From: Stenotrophomonas maltophilia
Lineage (GTDB): Bacteria; Pseudomonadota; Gammaproteobacteria; Xanthomonadales; Xanthomonadaceae
Assembly: GCA_002387845.1 (NCBI GenBank)
Contig: DGLB01000034.1
Coordinates: 1 to 64,000, forward strand
DNA: 64,000 nt
Direction: 5' to 3'
The notes beneath the pieces are model-generated. The model was not told the DNA's origin, made no database searches, and saw only the letters and a list, made by a program, of their open reading frames with translations. A program made the position numbers and the translations under genes. Shown here piece after piece: positions 26,366 to 35,163 of the stretch (position 1 is the first letter of the stretch; every line of letters begins with the position of its first letter).

Positions 26366-27126
26366 GGTGTGTTTGCAGCGCAGGTGGCCACGAGTGGTTG
26401 CCTCAGTGCCGCCTGCCAGCGGTCCGCCGGCTGCTCGCGAGGGGACTCAGGAAAGCGCACCACCACCAGCGGGTAGTTGCCATTGGCGTCGAGCAGATTG
26501 CTGGTGCCCTGAAACTCCAGCAGGCGGCGACTGGCATCGGCATAGACCACCTTCAGGCGAGGGGCGAGGCCGCCATACCACGTGTCCAGGCGGACCTGGA
26601 ACGCGTGCGCGGGCTGATCCTGCCAACGCAGCGGCCCCTGGTAGGAAATCGTGACGGGATAGAACCGGCCCCGTCCGGGCACCAGAAACGGCGCCCGGAC
26701 CGGGCTGCCCTTGACGAGCGCGTTCCAGTGCGCGCGCACCGCCGCATCGAATCCGGTGTCCACCACGGCACCCGCAGGGAGGTCAATGCGGCGGACCTGC
26801 GATGCAGCGCGACCATCTTCATTCCAATCGATGCCGACCGTTCCGGGACTGACCATCACCTGCGCCAGTTGGCCGCTACGCCGGTCCTGCAGTTGATAAC
26901 CGCGCGCCAGGGCCGACACCGTTGCCGGCATTTCCTTGCGCGCAAACGGCTGCCCACCGGGACACAGATACTGCACCAGGCGCTGCGCTCCTTCGCCGGA
27001 ACCCTGCTGCCAATGCACCTCACGGTAGGCCACCGCCCCATCCGCCGTAGTGGCGATGCCCTCGAAGCGGAGCAGGGGAGATCCAACGGCCGTCAACGGC
27101 AGGCAGCACAGCAGCAGGCAGCGCAC
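26362..27126 (-). CDS. Periplasmic DUF3108-like protein of unknown function
   Basis: This 254-residue protein has a short hydrophobic N-terminus (RCLLLCCLPLTAVGS) likely to be a signal peptide. The body is beta-rich, with LRFEGIATTADGAVAYREVH near the start and RLKVVYADASRRLLEFQGTSN near the end, which loosely resembles DUF3108-type outer-membrane-associated proteins. I chose GTG 27126 because GAGGAG stands before it; longer in-frame extensions run into the repeat array. It heads a two-gene operon with the DUF2878-like gene. Family placement is tentative. Confidence 0.6.
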   Translation of the reverse strand: MRCLLLCCLPLTAVGSPLLRFEGIATTADGAVAYREVHWQQGSGEGAQRLVQYLCPGGQPFARKEMPATVSALARGYQLQDRRSGQLAQVMVSPGTVGIDWNEDGRAASQVRRIDLPAGAVVDTGFDAAVRAHWNALVKGSPVRAPFLVPGRGRFYPVTISYQGPLRWQDQPAHAFQVRLDTWYGGLAPRLKVVYADASRRLLEFQGTSNLLDANGNYPLVVVRFPESPREQPADRWQAALRQPLVATCAANTP

Positions 27127-27177
27127 GTTGGACTCCTCGACAAGGCGACTGTCCTTCCTACGCGCGCCACGCCGAAA

Positions 27178-27309
27178 TGGATGCATGAAGTTCCGCAACC
27201 CGATGCAAAGCAGTCCGCCTCCCGATGCATGAAGGCCCGCATCCCGATGCATGGACATCCGCATCCCAATCCATGAACGTCCGCATCCCGATGCATGAAC
27301 GTATGCTTC
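27178..27309. repeat. Six copies of a 22-bp tandem repeat
   Basis: Six consecutive 22-bp units start at 27178, 27200, 27222, 27244, 27266 and 27288. The consensus begins CCGATGCATGAACGTCCGCA and ends TC; most contain the palindrome ATGCAT. Units differ from each other at a few positions. The array ends two bases before a GTAG element and lies 52-183 bases upstream of the gene starting at 27126, so in its promoter region. Confidence 0.8.
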
Positions 27310-27310
27310 C

Positions 27311-27333
27311 GTAGAGCCGGGCTTGCCCGGCTG
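27311..27333 (+). repeat. GTAG-type REP element
   Basis: A standard SMAG hairpin beginning GTAGAGCCGGGCTTGCCCGG. It lies between the 22-bp tandem repeats and the end of the YeeE/YedE pair. Confidence 0.78.
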
Positions 27334-27355
27334 GGCCGTCCCCGCAATCGTCCGC

Positions 27356-27775
27356 CTATCCCGCGAGCATCCTCCGCATCGCCGAATGCACCCCCATTCC
27401 AAGCAGCATGGCGGCCAGGAACACCAGCACCGTAGGTTGACCGCTGCTCAGCATCGCCACCGCCGGCCCCGGGCACAAACCCAACAGGCCCCAGCCCGTT
27501 CCAAACAGCACCGCACCGGCCACCAGCGAGGTGTCGATGTCGGTGCGTACGGGCAACTGCACCGGCAGCCCGGTCAAGGTCCGGTTGCGCCTGCGCATCC
27601 AGTGGTACGCCGCGCCGGCAGGCAGCAGGGCTCCCAGCATGACCAGTGCCAGCGAAGGGTCCCAGGCACCGGCAACATCCAGAAACGCCAGCACACGGTT
27701 GGGATCGGTCATGCCGGACACGACCAGGCCGGCCCCGAACAGCAGGCCGGCAATCAAAGCGGTAAAATGCTTCAT
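27356..27775 (-). CDS. YeeE/YedE-family membrane protein, second half-transporter
   Basis: This 139-residue protein has four hydrophobic segments. It matches the short YeeE/YedE (DUF6691) subunit: MKHFTALIAGLLFGAGLVVSGMTDP at the start, and GTGWGLLGLCPGPAVAML with the conserved cysteine. The family moves thiosulfate or other sulfur species. It overlaps its partner by four bases (ATGA at 27772-27775), so the two halves are made together and probably pair in the membrane. Its sequence is complementary in role to, not a copy of, the upstream half. Confidence 0.85.
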   Translation of the reverse strand: MKHFTALIAGLLFGAGLVVSGMTDPNRVLAFLDVAGAWDPSLALVMLGALLPAGAAYHWMRRRNRTLTGLPVQLPVRTDIDTSLVAGAVLFGTGWGLLGLCPGPAVAMLSSGQPTVLVFLAAMLLGMGVHSAMRRMLAG

Positions 27776-28206
27776 GCGGCGGCTCCCATTACATGACGCA
27801 TCAGGAACACCGTCACTGCCCCCGACCCCATGAACAACAACGTGGCCACCAGCGAGCGACGTGACAGTCTGGCCAGTCCGCAGATGCCATGCCCGCTGGT
27901 ACAGCCTGAACCCAGTCGCGTGCCATACCCCACCAGTAGCCCGGCACCGATGACCAGCGCCCAGGGGCGGTTGACCAGCGCTGAGACGTCTGTCGGCCGG
28001 AACCACAGCGCCAGCGCGCCGCCAGCCACCAGGCCGGCAACAAACAGCAGCGCCGCACGTCGATCCGACGCCCGGCTGATCCCCGAGGCCTCGGCCACCA
28101 GGCCGGATACGCCGGCCACGCGGCCTTCCCAGAGCAGGAACACGGCCGCCGCCGTTCCAATCAACAGGCCGCCGGCCAAAGGCCAGATCAAGGATGCGGT
28201 ATGCAT
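27772..28206 (-). CDS. YeeE/YedE-family membrane protein, first half-transporter
   Basis: This 144-residue inner-membrane protein has about four hydrophobic segments. The family signature GSGCTSGHGICGLARLS carries the cysteines thought to pass sulfur in YeeE. It is the first gene of a two-gene operon; such pairs (PmpA/PmpB type) often sit with a sulfide-responsive ArsR regulator and a sulfur dioxygenase, which are not seen here. The 136-bp gap upstream holds no site I can identify. Confidence 0.85.
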   Translation of the reverse strand: MHTASLIWPLAGGLLIGTAAAVFLLWEGRVAGVSGLVAEASGISRASDRRAALLFVAGLVAGGALALWFRPTDVSALVNRPWALVIGAGLLVGYGTRLGSGCTSGHGICGLARLSRRSLVATLLFMGSGAVTVFLMRHVMGAAA

Positions 28207-28342
28207 GGGGATTCTCCGTTCAGGCAACCCCGGTGTTCGGGGTACAGCGGAGAGGATACCCAGTCCTGGCACGCTGCACCGCGACGTGCCGGGTGTCGGG
28301 TGCGCTGCCATCATGGCGCCACTTCACCATCATGGAAGCCGA

Positions 28343-29026
28343 ATGAAGCACGCCGTCCCTACTGCCCTTGCCCTCATTGCCGCATTTGCCTGTAACGCCC
28401 ACGCGGCTGAAGCAGGCGGCCCAAAGCGCCCCTCGGTTGAGCAGCTGCAGAAGCTCATCGTCAGCGACTCACCGCAGACCCGGGTGGAAAAGCCCGACCA
28501 GGAACGCATCACGGCCCGACGCATCGACATCGTGGACGAAAAGGGCGTGATCCGCATGACGCTTTCGGGCCAGACCCCGGCCCCGATCATCGATGGCCTG
28601 CAGTACAAGCGCGCCTTCAACGTGGCCGGGATGGTGCTCTACGATGACAAGGGCAGCGAGCGCGGCGGTTTCGGCACGGCCGACGTCAACGGCGGCATGG
28701 CGGTGCTGGCGCTGGACCACCCGGCCATGGACGCCATCGGCTGGCGGGTGTCGCCCGATGGCGAGACCCGCTTCTCGATCAACCAGGCACCGCCGCTGGT
28801 GCGCGAACCGAAGCTGGGCGACCGGCTGATTCCCGGGGTGCAGGCTCCCACCCGCATCCAGATGGTGGTGGCGGCGGATGGGACGCCCGCGATTGCGTTG
28901 AATGACAAGGCCGACCGGCCGCGGTTGAGGCTCACCGTTACCCCAGAAGGCTACGGCGCGATTGAGTTTCTGGATGCAGATGGGAAGGTGGTGCAGACCC
29001 TGGCTCCGGAGGCGGGGCGGAACTAG
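28343..29026 (+). CDS. Exported protein of unknown function
   Basis: This 227-residue protein has a signal peptide (MKHAVPTALALIAAFACNAHA). The mature part is beta-rich and repeats a simple theme of D/N-K-G or D-G turns after strands: RIDIVDEKGVIRMTLSG, MVLYDDKGSERGGFGTADVNGG, IEFLDADGKVVQTLAPE. This is a pattern I have seen in uncharacterised Xanthomonadaceae proteins but cannot name. The gene stands alone. The 150 bases after the stop hold nothing identifiable. Confidence 0.62.
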   Translation: MKHAVPTALALIAAFACNAHAAEAGGPKRPSVEQLQKLIVSDSPQTRVEKPDQERITARRIDIVDEKGVIRMTLSGQTPAPIIDGLQYKRAFNVAGMVLYDDKGSERGGFGTADVNGGMAVLALDHPAMDAIGWRVSPDGETRFSINQAPPLVREPKLGDRLIPGVQAPTRIQMVVAADGTPAIALNDKADRPRLRLTVTPEGYGAIEFLDADGKVVQTLAPEAGRN

Positions 29027-29217
29027 CCCGGTAGATCGTCGGAATCTGGATGGAGAGTCTCGGCAAGGCAATTCGAACCATCGTTGCCCAGGGGAGTGCG
29101 TGCGAACAGCGCTGCGACCAATGAGCGCACCACGTACTTTAATGTCGGTATCCCAAGTCGCAGCCGGTATGTGGGGTGTACGATCCGCGCACCCCACTGC
29201 TGTTATGCGAGACCGCC

Positions 29218-30075
29218 GTGACCACGCTGTATCTTGACCACAATGTCATGATCGACATCCAGAAGCGCCGCCGCGAGGATCTGGTGGCGCGAATGGAGGA
29301 ATTGGACCGCACCGCATTCGACGTTGTTTTCAGCCCCGCGCACATCGAGGAAGTGGCTGCGTTACGCATGCATCACGGCCATGCCGATCAGGTTGCGCCG
29401 TTTCTCGATTTCCTATCCCGTCTCACCCGTGACAGGGCGTTGCTGCCATTCCCGCTGAGAAGCGTGGCCCAGGTCGAGCAGCGCGGCATCTATCTGTCGG
29501 TTGAGCACCCGGCGGAAACCTTCAATCGTGTCATTGGCAGCTATCGCAACAATGCCGTCGCTGAGGCCCATCAGCGCGAGAAGATCGCGGGTGGAATCGC
29601 CTTTGGCGAGCAATACGGCCTTGATGCCCGAACCAGCAACAACCTGGACATTGTCCGCGAGCTGGATTCACTGGCACCTCGACTGGTTGAGATACTCGAG
29701 CTGAACATCGCCGTCTTGCGGGATGGCCCGCTGCGCCCATACCTGCCGGCACCGTCGCCCAGTCGTTCGCAGCTGAGCTTTACCCACCTGGCGCGCTACT
29801 TCCCGGTACATGAGTTGGTCATCGAGAAGATGTTTGAGTTCATGGACCTGCTCAACTACTACCCGAACAAGCCCAAGCAGTATCTCTCGGGCCTGCATGA
29901 CACGACACACGCCATCTATGCGGCGTACTGCGACGTCTTTGTAACCAACGACGCCGGCTTGCGATCCAGGACGCTGGCTGCCTATGATTGGCTGGGCGTC
30001 AAGACCCGGGTGCTCACACCTGCGGAGTTCGTTGAGTATCTCGATGCCCGGCACGCCTCTGCGGCGTCGGCCTGA
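29218..30075 (+). CDS. PIN-like nuclease domain protein, no antitoxin seen
   Basis: This encodes about 285 residues from GTG 29218; another in-frame GTG at 29176 would add 14. The N-terminus TTLYLDHNVMIDIQKRR resembles the first strand of a PIN-like nuclease with its metal-binding Asp. VVFSPAHIEEVAAL could give a conserved Glu, and the end VFVTNDAGLRSRTLAAYDWLGVKTRVLTPAEF is strongly PIN-like with Asp in TND. A helical insert of about 170 residues separates the halves. PIN proteins cut RNA, often as toxins, but no small antitoxin gene is adjacent. Assignment rests on motif order. Confidence 0.62.
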   Translation: MTTLYLDHNVMIDIQKRRREDLVARMEELDRTAFDVVFSPAHIEEVAALRMHHGHADQVAPFLDFLSRLTRDRALLPFPLRSVAQVEQRGIYLSVEHPAETFNRVIGSYRNNAVAEAHQREKIAGGIAFGEQYGLDARTSNNLDIVRELDSLAPRLVEILELNIAVLRDGPLRPYLPAPSPSRSQLSFTHLARYFPVHELVIEKMFEFMDLLNYYPNKPKQYLSGLHDTTHAIYAAYCDVFVTNDAGLRSRTLAAYDWLGVKTRVLTPAEFVEYLDARHASAASA

Positions 30076-30250
30076 GCAGTTCGGCGACGGTGTTGTCACC
30101 AAGGGCGTGCTTAGGATTCTGTTGTTTGACCCTTGAGCCAATCATCGCTGTGTTCACAGATGAAGCTAAGACGCAAGGATTTTCGTTGGTTCATCAGCCC
30201 GCTTGGCCAGCATGCCGCGTGCTACTCTGAAGCCACGCAGGGTGAGCCAC

Positions 30251-30868
30251 ATGACCACACGAAGCCGTTCCTTTTTTGATCCGAACATCACGTCGTACTA
30301 CCTCAAGACCTTCACTGGGCTGGACCTTTCCGGTCAGTCACTGAAGGACATCGAGTTCGAGTCCTGCAGCTTCATTGATTGCGACTTCACCGACGCGGTG
30401 TTGCGTGGCGTGCGCCTGATTGAATGCAGCTTCACCGATTGCCGGTTGAACCACGTCAAGCTTCCGTCTGCCCGTTTCCGGGGCGTGGTCATGGAGCGCT
30501 GCAAGGCCGTTGGCATCAACTGGACTACCGTTGAATGGTCTCGGTTGAGCCATTCGTCCGAGCTCACGTTTCGCGAATGCGTTCTGACTGAGTCGGTGTT
30601 CTTCGGCTTGTCGTTGGAGGACCTCGTCATGCAGAGCTGCAAGGCGCATGCGGTTGACCTGCGGGAAGCGCAACTCAAGAATGCCGACCTTTCGTTCACA
30701 GACTTCAGCGACGCACTGTTTGGGCGCACGAATCTCACCGGTGCCGACTTCACCGAGGCGACGAACTTCGACATCGATGTGCTCAATAACGTGATGAAGG
30801 CTTCGAAGTTCAGCCGTCTGGAAGCCGCTCGTCTCCTGGCCGGCCTGGACATCGAGATTGTCGACTGA
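30251..30868 (+). CDS. Pentapeptide-repeat protein
   Basis: This 205-residue protein is made largely of A(D/N)LXX-type pentapeptide repeats: FTGLDLSGQSLKDIEFESCS near residue 20, and later LREAQLKNADLSFTDFSDAL and FGRTNLTGADFTEA. Such repeats form a right-handed square beta-helix; some shield DNA gyrase, most are unassigned. I start at ATG 30251 with AGGGTGAG upstream. No signal peptide is present. It lies alone before the autotransporter in a more AT-rich stretch. Confidence 0.82.
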   Translation: MTTRSRSFFDPNITSYYLKTFTGLDLSGQSLKDIEFESCSFIDCDFTDAVLRGVRLIECSFTDCRLNHVKLPSARFRGVVMERCKAVGINWTTVEWSRLSHSSELTFRECVLTESVFFGLSLEDLVMQSCKAHAVDLREAQLKNADLSFTDFSDALFGRTNLTGADFTEATNFDIDVLNNVMKASKFSRLEAARLLAGLDIEIVD

Positions 30869-30971
30869 ACAGCGACCCGGTCGCCGGAGCCTGTCATGGC
30901 TGGCACAGGTGGCGAGGGCGGAAGCGTGAGCGAATGTGAAGTTCGGCCCGGGGCGATGTAGTAGGATGCCC

Positions 30972-31038
30972 GCTGATCTGGCAGCCACCGTGCTGCCGTT
31001 GAGGGTCCAACCCTCCGGCTGGGGAGCCGAAGATCAGC
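30972..31038 (+). ncRNA. Predicted four-way-junction RNA in the 5' leader of the autotransporter
   Basis: An 8-bp outer stem, GCTGATCT (30972-30979) with AGATCAGC (31031-31038), encloses three consecutive hairpins. These are GGCAGC/GCTGCC (30980-30985 with 30992-30997), GAGGGT/ACCCTC (31001-31006 with 31010-31015) and CGGCT/AGCCG (31016-31020 with 31025-31029). All pairs are Watson-Crick and the nesting is perfect. It ends 26 bases before the autotransporter ATG. A -10-like TAGGAT lies at 30962-30967, so transcription could start at the outer stem. It is not a tRNA (no T-loop motif). It could be a riboswitch, thermosensor or mRNA stabiliser. Confidence 0.55.
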
Positions 31039-31064
31039 TTGTTTCAATCGCTCTTGGGGAAAAC

Positions 31065-34000
31065 ATGGCGTATACGAAGCGGATTGCCTGGAATCGGGCA
31101 ACGGGCCGGTTTGATGTTGTGCTCGAATACTCGGCGGCACCAGAAGAGGACGTGGCCCGGCGGTTGCCGAAGGCGTGGCTGATCGGCGCGGCAACCCTGA
31201 CCAGCCTGACCGGCACGGCGGCCGCAGCCCCGGGGACTTCGACCTACCAGAAGGCCTCGGACGACCAGCTCAATGGTCTCAAGGGCGACGGCATCCGCGT
31301 GTTCCACTACGATACCGGGATCAATCCGCTCTCGCTGACCGATGCCGCTGCCGCGACCGCCCTCGGCGAGCCGGACATGACCGGGTTCGCCGACAACGTA
31401 CTCAAAGTCAACGGTGAGTATGTTGGCCTGTTCTCCAAGACCGAGAACGGCCGCACCATCGAAAACCAGATGTCCTACCAGGCGCTGCATGGCGGCGGCC
31501 ATGGTGCCTGGATGAGCTATTCGCTGTTGCACATCGTGCCCGAGGCCACGCTGCTTACCGGCAGTGGCAGCACGGTGGATGACTGGTGGAATGCCTTCGC
31601 GACCGCCAGCGACCCGGACGGGTTCGGCGCGCGCACGATGAGTTCTTCTTACTTCGTCTGGTTCCCGTCGCAGGACAACAATGGCCGCATGGCATCCGTG
31701 CCGGCCTCGTGGCGCAGCGCCTGGAACGAGATCAAGCAGAACGACGCCCTGGTCTTCATGGCCGCCGGCAACAGCGGCAGTGGCAACGCCACGGTGGTGC
31801 AGCCGTTCTTCTACGGCACCGTGCCGCTGGAAGATGCCCAGTACTACGGCAACTATGTGGTGGTGGTCGCCGCGCAGAGCGGCAGCACTACCGGCCAGTA
31901 CAGCTGGCAGCGGCAGAACTGCGGTGACACGATGTACTGGTGCCTGGCCGCCGTGGAAGGCACGCTTCGCCGTGATGCCAGCGGCGGACCGGTCCGCAAC
32001 TCGGACGGCCATTGGACCTACTCGCTTGCGGCCGGCACCTCGTGGTCTGCCCCGAATGCGAATGCCATCACCGCGCGGGTGGCCGAGCGCTACCCGTGGA
32101 TGTCCGCGCGCAACCTGATGGAAGTGGTGCTGGGCACGGCGACCGACATGAGCACCACCGACCGCAGCGCAAATGCGAACCTGCTGGCCGGCATCAATGC
32201 CTATTCGGGTTGGGGCGAGATCAATCCGGATGCCGCGATCGGTGGCTACGGGCAGTTTGCATGGGGCCAAAGCAAGCTGGACATTCCGGCGGGCGTCACC
32301 GCCTACTTCGACAACGACATCGGCGATAACCGTGCCGACACGGTAACCACCGGCATCTACAACAATGATGCCGCCAGCTTGGGCGGCGTGAGCCGCACGT
32401 TGGCCGGTGGCTTCGACAAGACGGGTGCCGGCACGCTGGTGCTCAACGGCAACAACACCTATCGCGGCAGCGGCAACGTGCGCGCGGGCACCGTGGTGGT
32501 CAACGGCACCAACAACCAGGCCGCGTTCACCGTGGCACCCGGTGCCGTGCTGCAGGCTGGCGACAATGCCCAAGGCATGTCAGTGGGCTCGCTGGACAAC
32601 GCCGGCACGCTTGCACTGCCGCATCGGGGCACCGAATTCGATGTGCTTGGCGACTACGCCGGCCAGGACCTCAGCCGTTTGTGGGTGGAAGCCTATCTGG
32701 CCGACGCCACCGGCACGCAGTCGGCGTTGCTGCATGTGGGCGGCAACAGTTCCGGCAGCACCCAGGTCAGCATCGACAATGCCGGCGGCCCGGGCGGCCT
32801 GATTGCCCGCACCGAGGCACAGGCGTGGGGCCACAAGCTGATCCAGGTCGACGGCACTTCCGCAGCGGAGTTCGTGCAGACGGGGCGCGTGGTGGCCGGT
32901 GCCTACGATTACCAGCTGCGCCGCGGCGGCACCAGCAGCGCGGATGCGGCCAACCGGAACTGGTACCTGAGCAGCAGTGTCCAGGCTGTACCGGAGCCCG
33001 AACCCACGCCGACTCCGACCCCGACCCCAACTCCGACCCCGGAGCCGACGCCAGAACCCACGCCAGAGCCGTCTCCCACACCGGTCGAAGCCGAGCCTTC
33101 GCCCATCCCGGCTGAACCGGTACCGATGCCGGACGACGGCCAGCAGATGCTGCGGCCGGAGGCGGCGGCCTATCTGGCCAGCGCCATCGCATCACGCTCG
33201 ATGTTCAACGACGACCGCCCCGGTCGCGTCACTGGCGATCGCTACAGCCCCACGCGCTGGCGGGACAAAGGCCACCGCGACCTCTGGGCCAGCGTGCGCG
33301 GCAACGAACACCGCTTCAATGCCTCCGGCGGTGCCGCCGTGGACGGACGCTGGCAGACGCTGCAGCTCGGCACCAGCCAGATGCTGAACGACCAATGGTC
33401 GGTCGGTGTCAAAGGCGGGCAGGGGCAATACGACGTCGATTCCACCTCGCGTTCCACCGGCTATCGTGCCAAGGGGCGGTCCACCGGCGTCATGCTGGGA
33501 GTCTACGCGGACTATCGCCAGTCGCTGGATGACGCCACCGGCCTGAGCCTCGCGTTCGATTCCTCCGGCACCCGCATGCGCCACCGCATCCAGGGCGACG
33601 GGCTGGCCCAGGAGCGCTTCCGCAGTACCGACTGGAGCACTTCGGCCGAAGCCGCTTACGGCTTTGCGCTGAACGCCTCGATGGACGGCAAGGTGGTCCT
33701 GCGCCCGCATGTGGGCCTGGAATGGTCGCGTTCGGGTCCTTCCGCCCTGACCGAGGCGAATGGAACGGAGTTGAAGTTCGAGCGTAGCGCGCCGTTGCGG
33801 GGCAGGGTGGGTGTGGATGTGCTGGCCGATTTCAATGCGGGCAGGCAGATTCGACTTGCGCCTTACGTCGGTGCGCAGGTCCTGCGGCAAAGCGAGGATA
33901 CTTCGCTTGAGATGGACGGCAGCCGCGTAGGGATTGATGGTTCCGCGCGCATCACCCAGCTGCGTGCTGGCCTGCAAGCGCGCCTTTCGCCGAACCTGCG

Positions 34001-34085
34001 TGCGGAGATCGCCCTGCGGCGCGATACTGGAACTGGCGGATACCGCCAAACGACGGCCAAGGCGGAGCTCTCCATGAGCTTCTAG
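31065..34085 (+). CDS. S8 (subtilisin-like) serine protease autotransporter
   Basis: This 1006-residue type Va secreted protein starts with an extended signal region: AYTKRIAWNRATGRFDVVLE, then KAWLIGAATLTSLTGTAAAA. The protease domain has Asp83 (HYDTG), His146 (GGGHG), oxyanion Asn236 (AAGNSG) and Ser326 (GTSWSAP). Passenger-associated repeats follow (GGFDKTGAGTLVLNGNNTYR). A proline/glutamate/threonine-rich linker lies near residues 645-685, and a C-terminal beta-barrel of about 290 residues ends in phenylalanine (AELSMSF). GGGGAA precedes ATG 31065. It probably acts on the cell surface. Confidence 0.93.
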   Translation: MAYTKRIAWNRATGRFDVVLEYSAAPEEDVARRLPKAWLIGAATLTSLTGTAAAAPGTSTYQKASDDQLNGLKGDGIRVFHYDTGINPLSLTDAAAATALGEPDMTGFADNVLKVNGEYVGLFSKTENGRTIENQMSYQALHGGGHGAWMSYSLLHIVPEATLLTGSGSTVDDWWNAFATASDPDGFGARTMSSSYFVWFPSQDNNGRMASVPASWRSAWNEIKQNDALVFMAAGNSGSGNATVVQPFFYGTVPLEDAQYYGNYVVVVAAQSGSTTGQYSWQRQNCGDTMYWCLAAVEGTLRRDASGGPVRNSDGHWTYSLAAGTSWSAPNANAITARVAERYPWMSARNLMEVVLGTATDMSTTDRSANANLLAGINAYSGWGEINPDAAIGGYGQFAWGQSKLDIPAGVTAYFDNDIGDNRADTVTTGIYNNDAASLGGVSRTLAGGFDKTGAGTLVLNGNNTYRGSGNVRAGTVVVNGTNNQAAFTVAPGAVLQAGDNAQGMSVGSLDNAGTLALPHRGTEFDVLGDYAGQDLSRLWVEAYLADATGTQSALLHVGGNSSGSTQVSIDNAGGPGGLIARTEAQAWGHKLIQVDGTSAAEFVQTGRVVAGAYDYQLRRGGTSSADAANRNWYLSSSVQAVPEPEPTPTPTPTPTPTPEPTPEPTPEPSPTPVEAEPSPIPAEPVPMPDDGQQMLRPEAAAYLASAIASRSMFNDDRPGRVTGDRYSPTRWRDKGHRDLWASVRGNEHRFNASGGAAVDGRWQTLQLGTSQMLNDQWSVGVKGGQGQYDVDSTSRSTGYRAKGRSTGVMLGVYADYRQSLDDATGLSLAFDSSGTRMRHRIQGDGLAQERFRSTDWSTSAEAAYGFALNASMDGKVVLRPHVGLEWSRSGPSALTEANGTELKFERSAPLRGRVGVDVLADFNAGRQIRLAPYVGAQVLRQSEDTSLEMDGSRVGIDGSARITQLRAGLQARLSPNLRAEIALRRDTGTGGYRQTTAKAELSMSF

Positions 34086-34121
34086 GCACCGTCGAACCGG
34101 GGCAATTCTGGGAGTGGCGAT

Positions 34122-34625
34122 ATGAGCGGACGTAGCTGGTCGATTCGATCCAATCGTGGCTGGGAGGTCTTCTCATGCGAGATGCCTCCTGACGTCGAGG
34201 CGACTACGCTCTGTGAGATAAAGGTTCATGGGCAATACATGAGTCGGTCTGCAATGGACGGAGCCGTGGCTGAGATCGTCCCTGATTTCGCCATCTATCT
34301 GCCTCAGGTGCGCCTGAGCACGCAGTCATTGCGCAGCCTCCAGGCGGACCTGGTGAGTTGGAGGGAACATGGCCGGTTCTTCTCGCGGGAACTTGAGGCC
34401 CATGACGCGGGAGGCCAAAGGCTCCGGATCTCCCTCGGGCCCAACGATCAGTTTGTCAGAAGTGTCGGTAAAGCGGCTTTGGCCATCGAATACAACTCAG
34501 GATTGGCGATGAGCGCAACCTGGCAGTTTCTGATTGATCAGTCCTGTGCTGGATTGGCGGCGGAGGAGTTGGCAGCCTGCCTGGAGTCGAGCCAGGAGCA
34601 ACCTGATTCGAAGCTGAGGGACTGA
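34122..34625 (+). CDS. Orphan protein of unknown function
   Basis: This encodes 167 residues with no signal peptide or membrane segment. It has mixed charge, with beta-strand-like stretches (DFAIYLPQVRLSTQSLRSLQ) and a helix near SATWQFLIDQSCAGL. I do not recognise a family; WapI-like immunity proteins are one remote possibility. It starts 36 bases after the autotransporter stop in the same direction and is more AT-rich than the average here. Coding status rests on length and codon pattern. Confidence 0.45.
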   Translation: MSGRSWSIRSNRGWEVFSCEMPPDVEATTLCEIKVHGQYMSRSAMDGAVAEIVPDFAIYLPQVRLSTQSLRSLQADLVSWREHGRFFSRELEAHDAGGQRLRISLGPNDQFVRSVGKAALAIEYNSGLAMSATWQFLIDQSCAGLAAEELAACLESSQEQPDSKLRD

Positions 34626-34716
34626 AGCGTCCCTCCTTTCCGACTTGCGCCTTACCCTGGTGCGCAGGCCATATGACAAAGTCGCCGCCGGAGCCGGTTA
34701 AGGGAGATCGCTACTA

Positions 34717-35163
34717 GTGGATGCTAACGACCTCAACTTCATCGCAAGCGTAGTGTCCTGTGAACTTCTTGGGGCACCAGGTCGCTCGGAGGGGATCGAG
34801 CTGGACGGCTATTGGGCAGGCGAAGTCCAGGTTCCCAAGCCCATCATTACTGATTTGGATGACTTCTTCGCCAATGGTGGCCGGGATGCTCTTGTCCGGG
34901 CGTCACACTGGATCGCGAGGCACTTTGTGCTGGCAGCGGTCAGGCCCATGCACCACCTGGCTCTTGTCAGATGGCTTCTTGAACATGGTCGAATTAGTGC
35001 GGCCGAGTTGCCTGAGTTGTTGGCACTCGAATCGACAAGTTCCATCGATGAGACAGGGCGAGAAATTGTGCTGCTCGCCAGGGAGCTCCTGGAGGAGCGT
35101 CGGTCGATTGACTCTGAATGGACAATACTTCCTATGCTCCTGGGCTATTCTCCGTCGATCTGA
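34717..35163 (+). CDS. Orphan protein of unknown function
   Basis: This encodes 148 residues, mainly helical, with a GTG start after AAGGGAGA. Acidic segments (DLDDFFANGGRD) and several leucine-rich helices (LALVRWLLEHGRISAAELPELLAL) are visible. There is no signal or membrane segment. No family is recognised. It belongs to a run of small orphan genes after the autotransporter. Confidence 0.45.
   Translation: MDANDLNFIASVVSCELLGAPGRSEGIELDGYWAGEVQVPKPIITDLDDFFANGGRDALVRASHWIARHFVLAAVRPMHHLALVRWLLEHGRISAAELPELLALESTSSIDETGREIVLLARELLEERRSIDSEWTILPMLLGYSPSI

Noticed and set aside
27178..27309. Possible CRISPR array
   Set aside because: The 22-bp units are directly joined with no spacers, and no cas gene is near. 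It is a simple tandem repeat.
30972..31038. Possible tRNA from the cloverleaf shape
   Set aside because: The stem is 8 bp, the T-arm consensus GTTCNANNC is absent, stem and loop sizes are wrong, and it lies directly in a gene leader.
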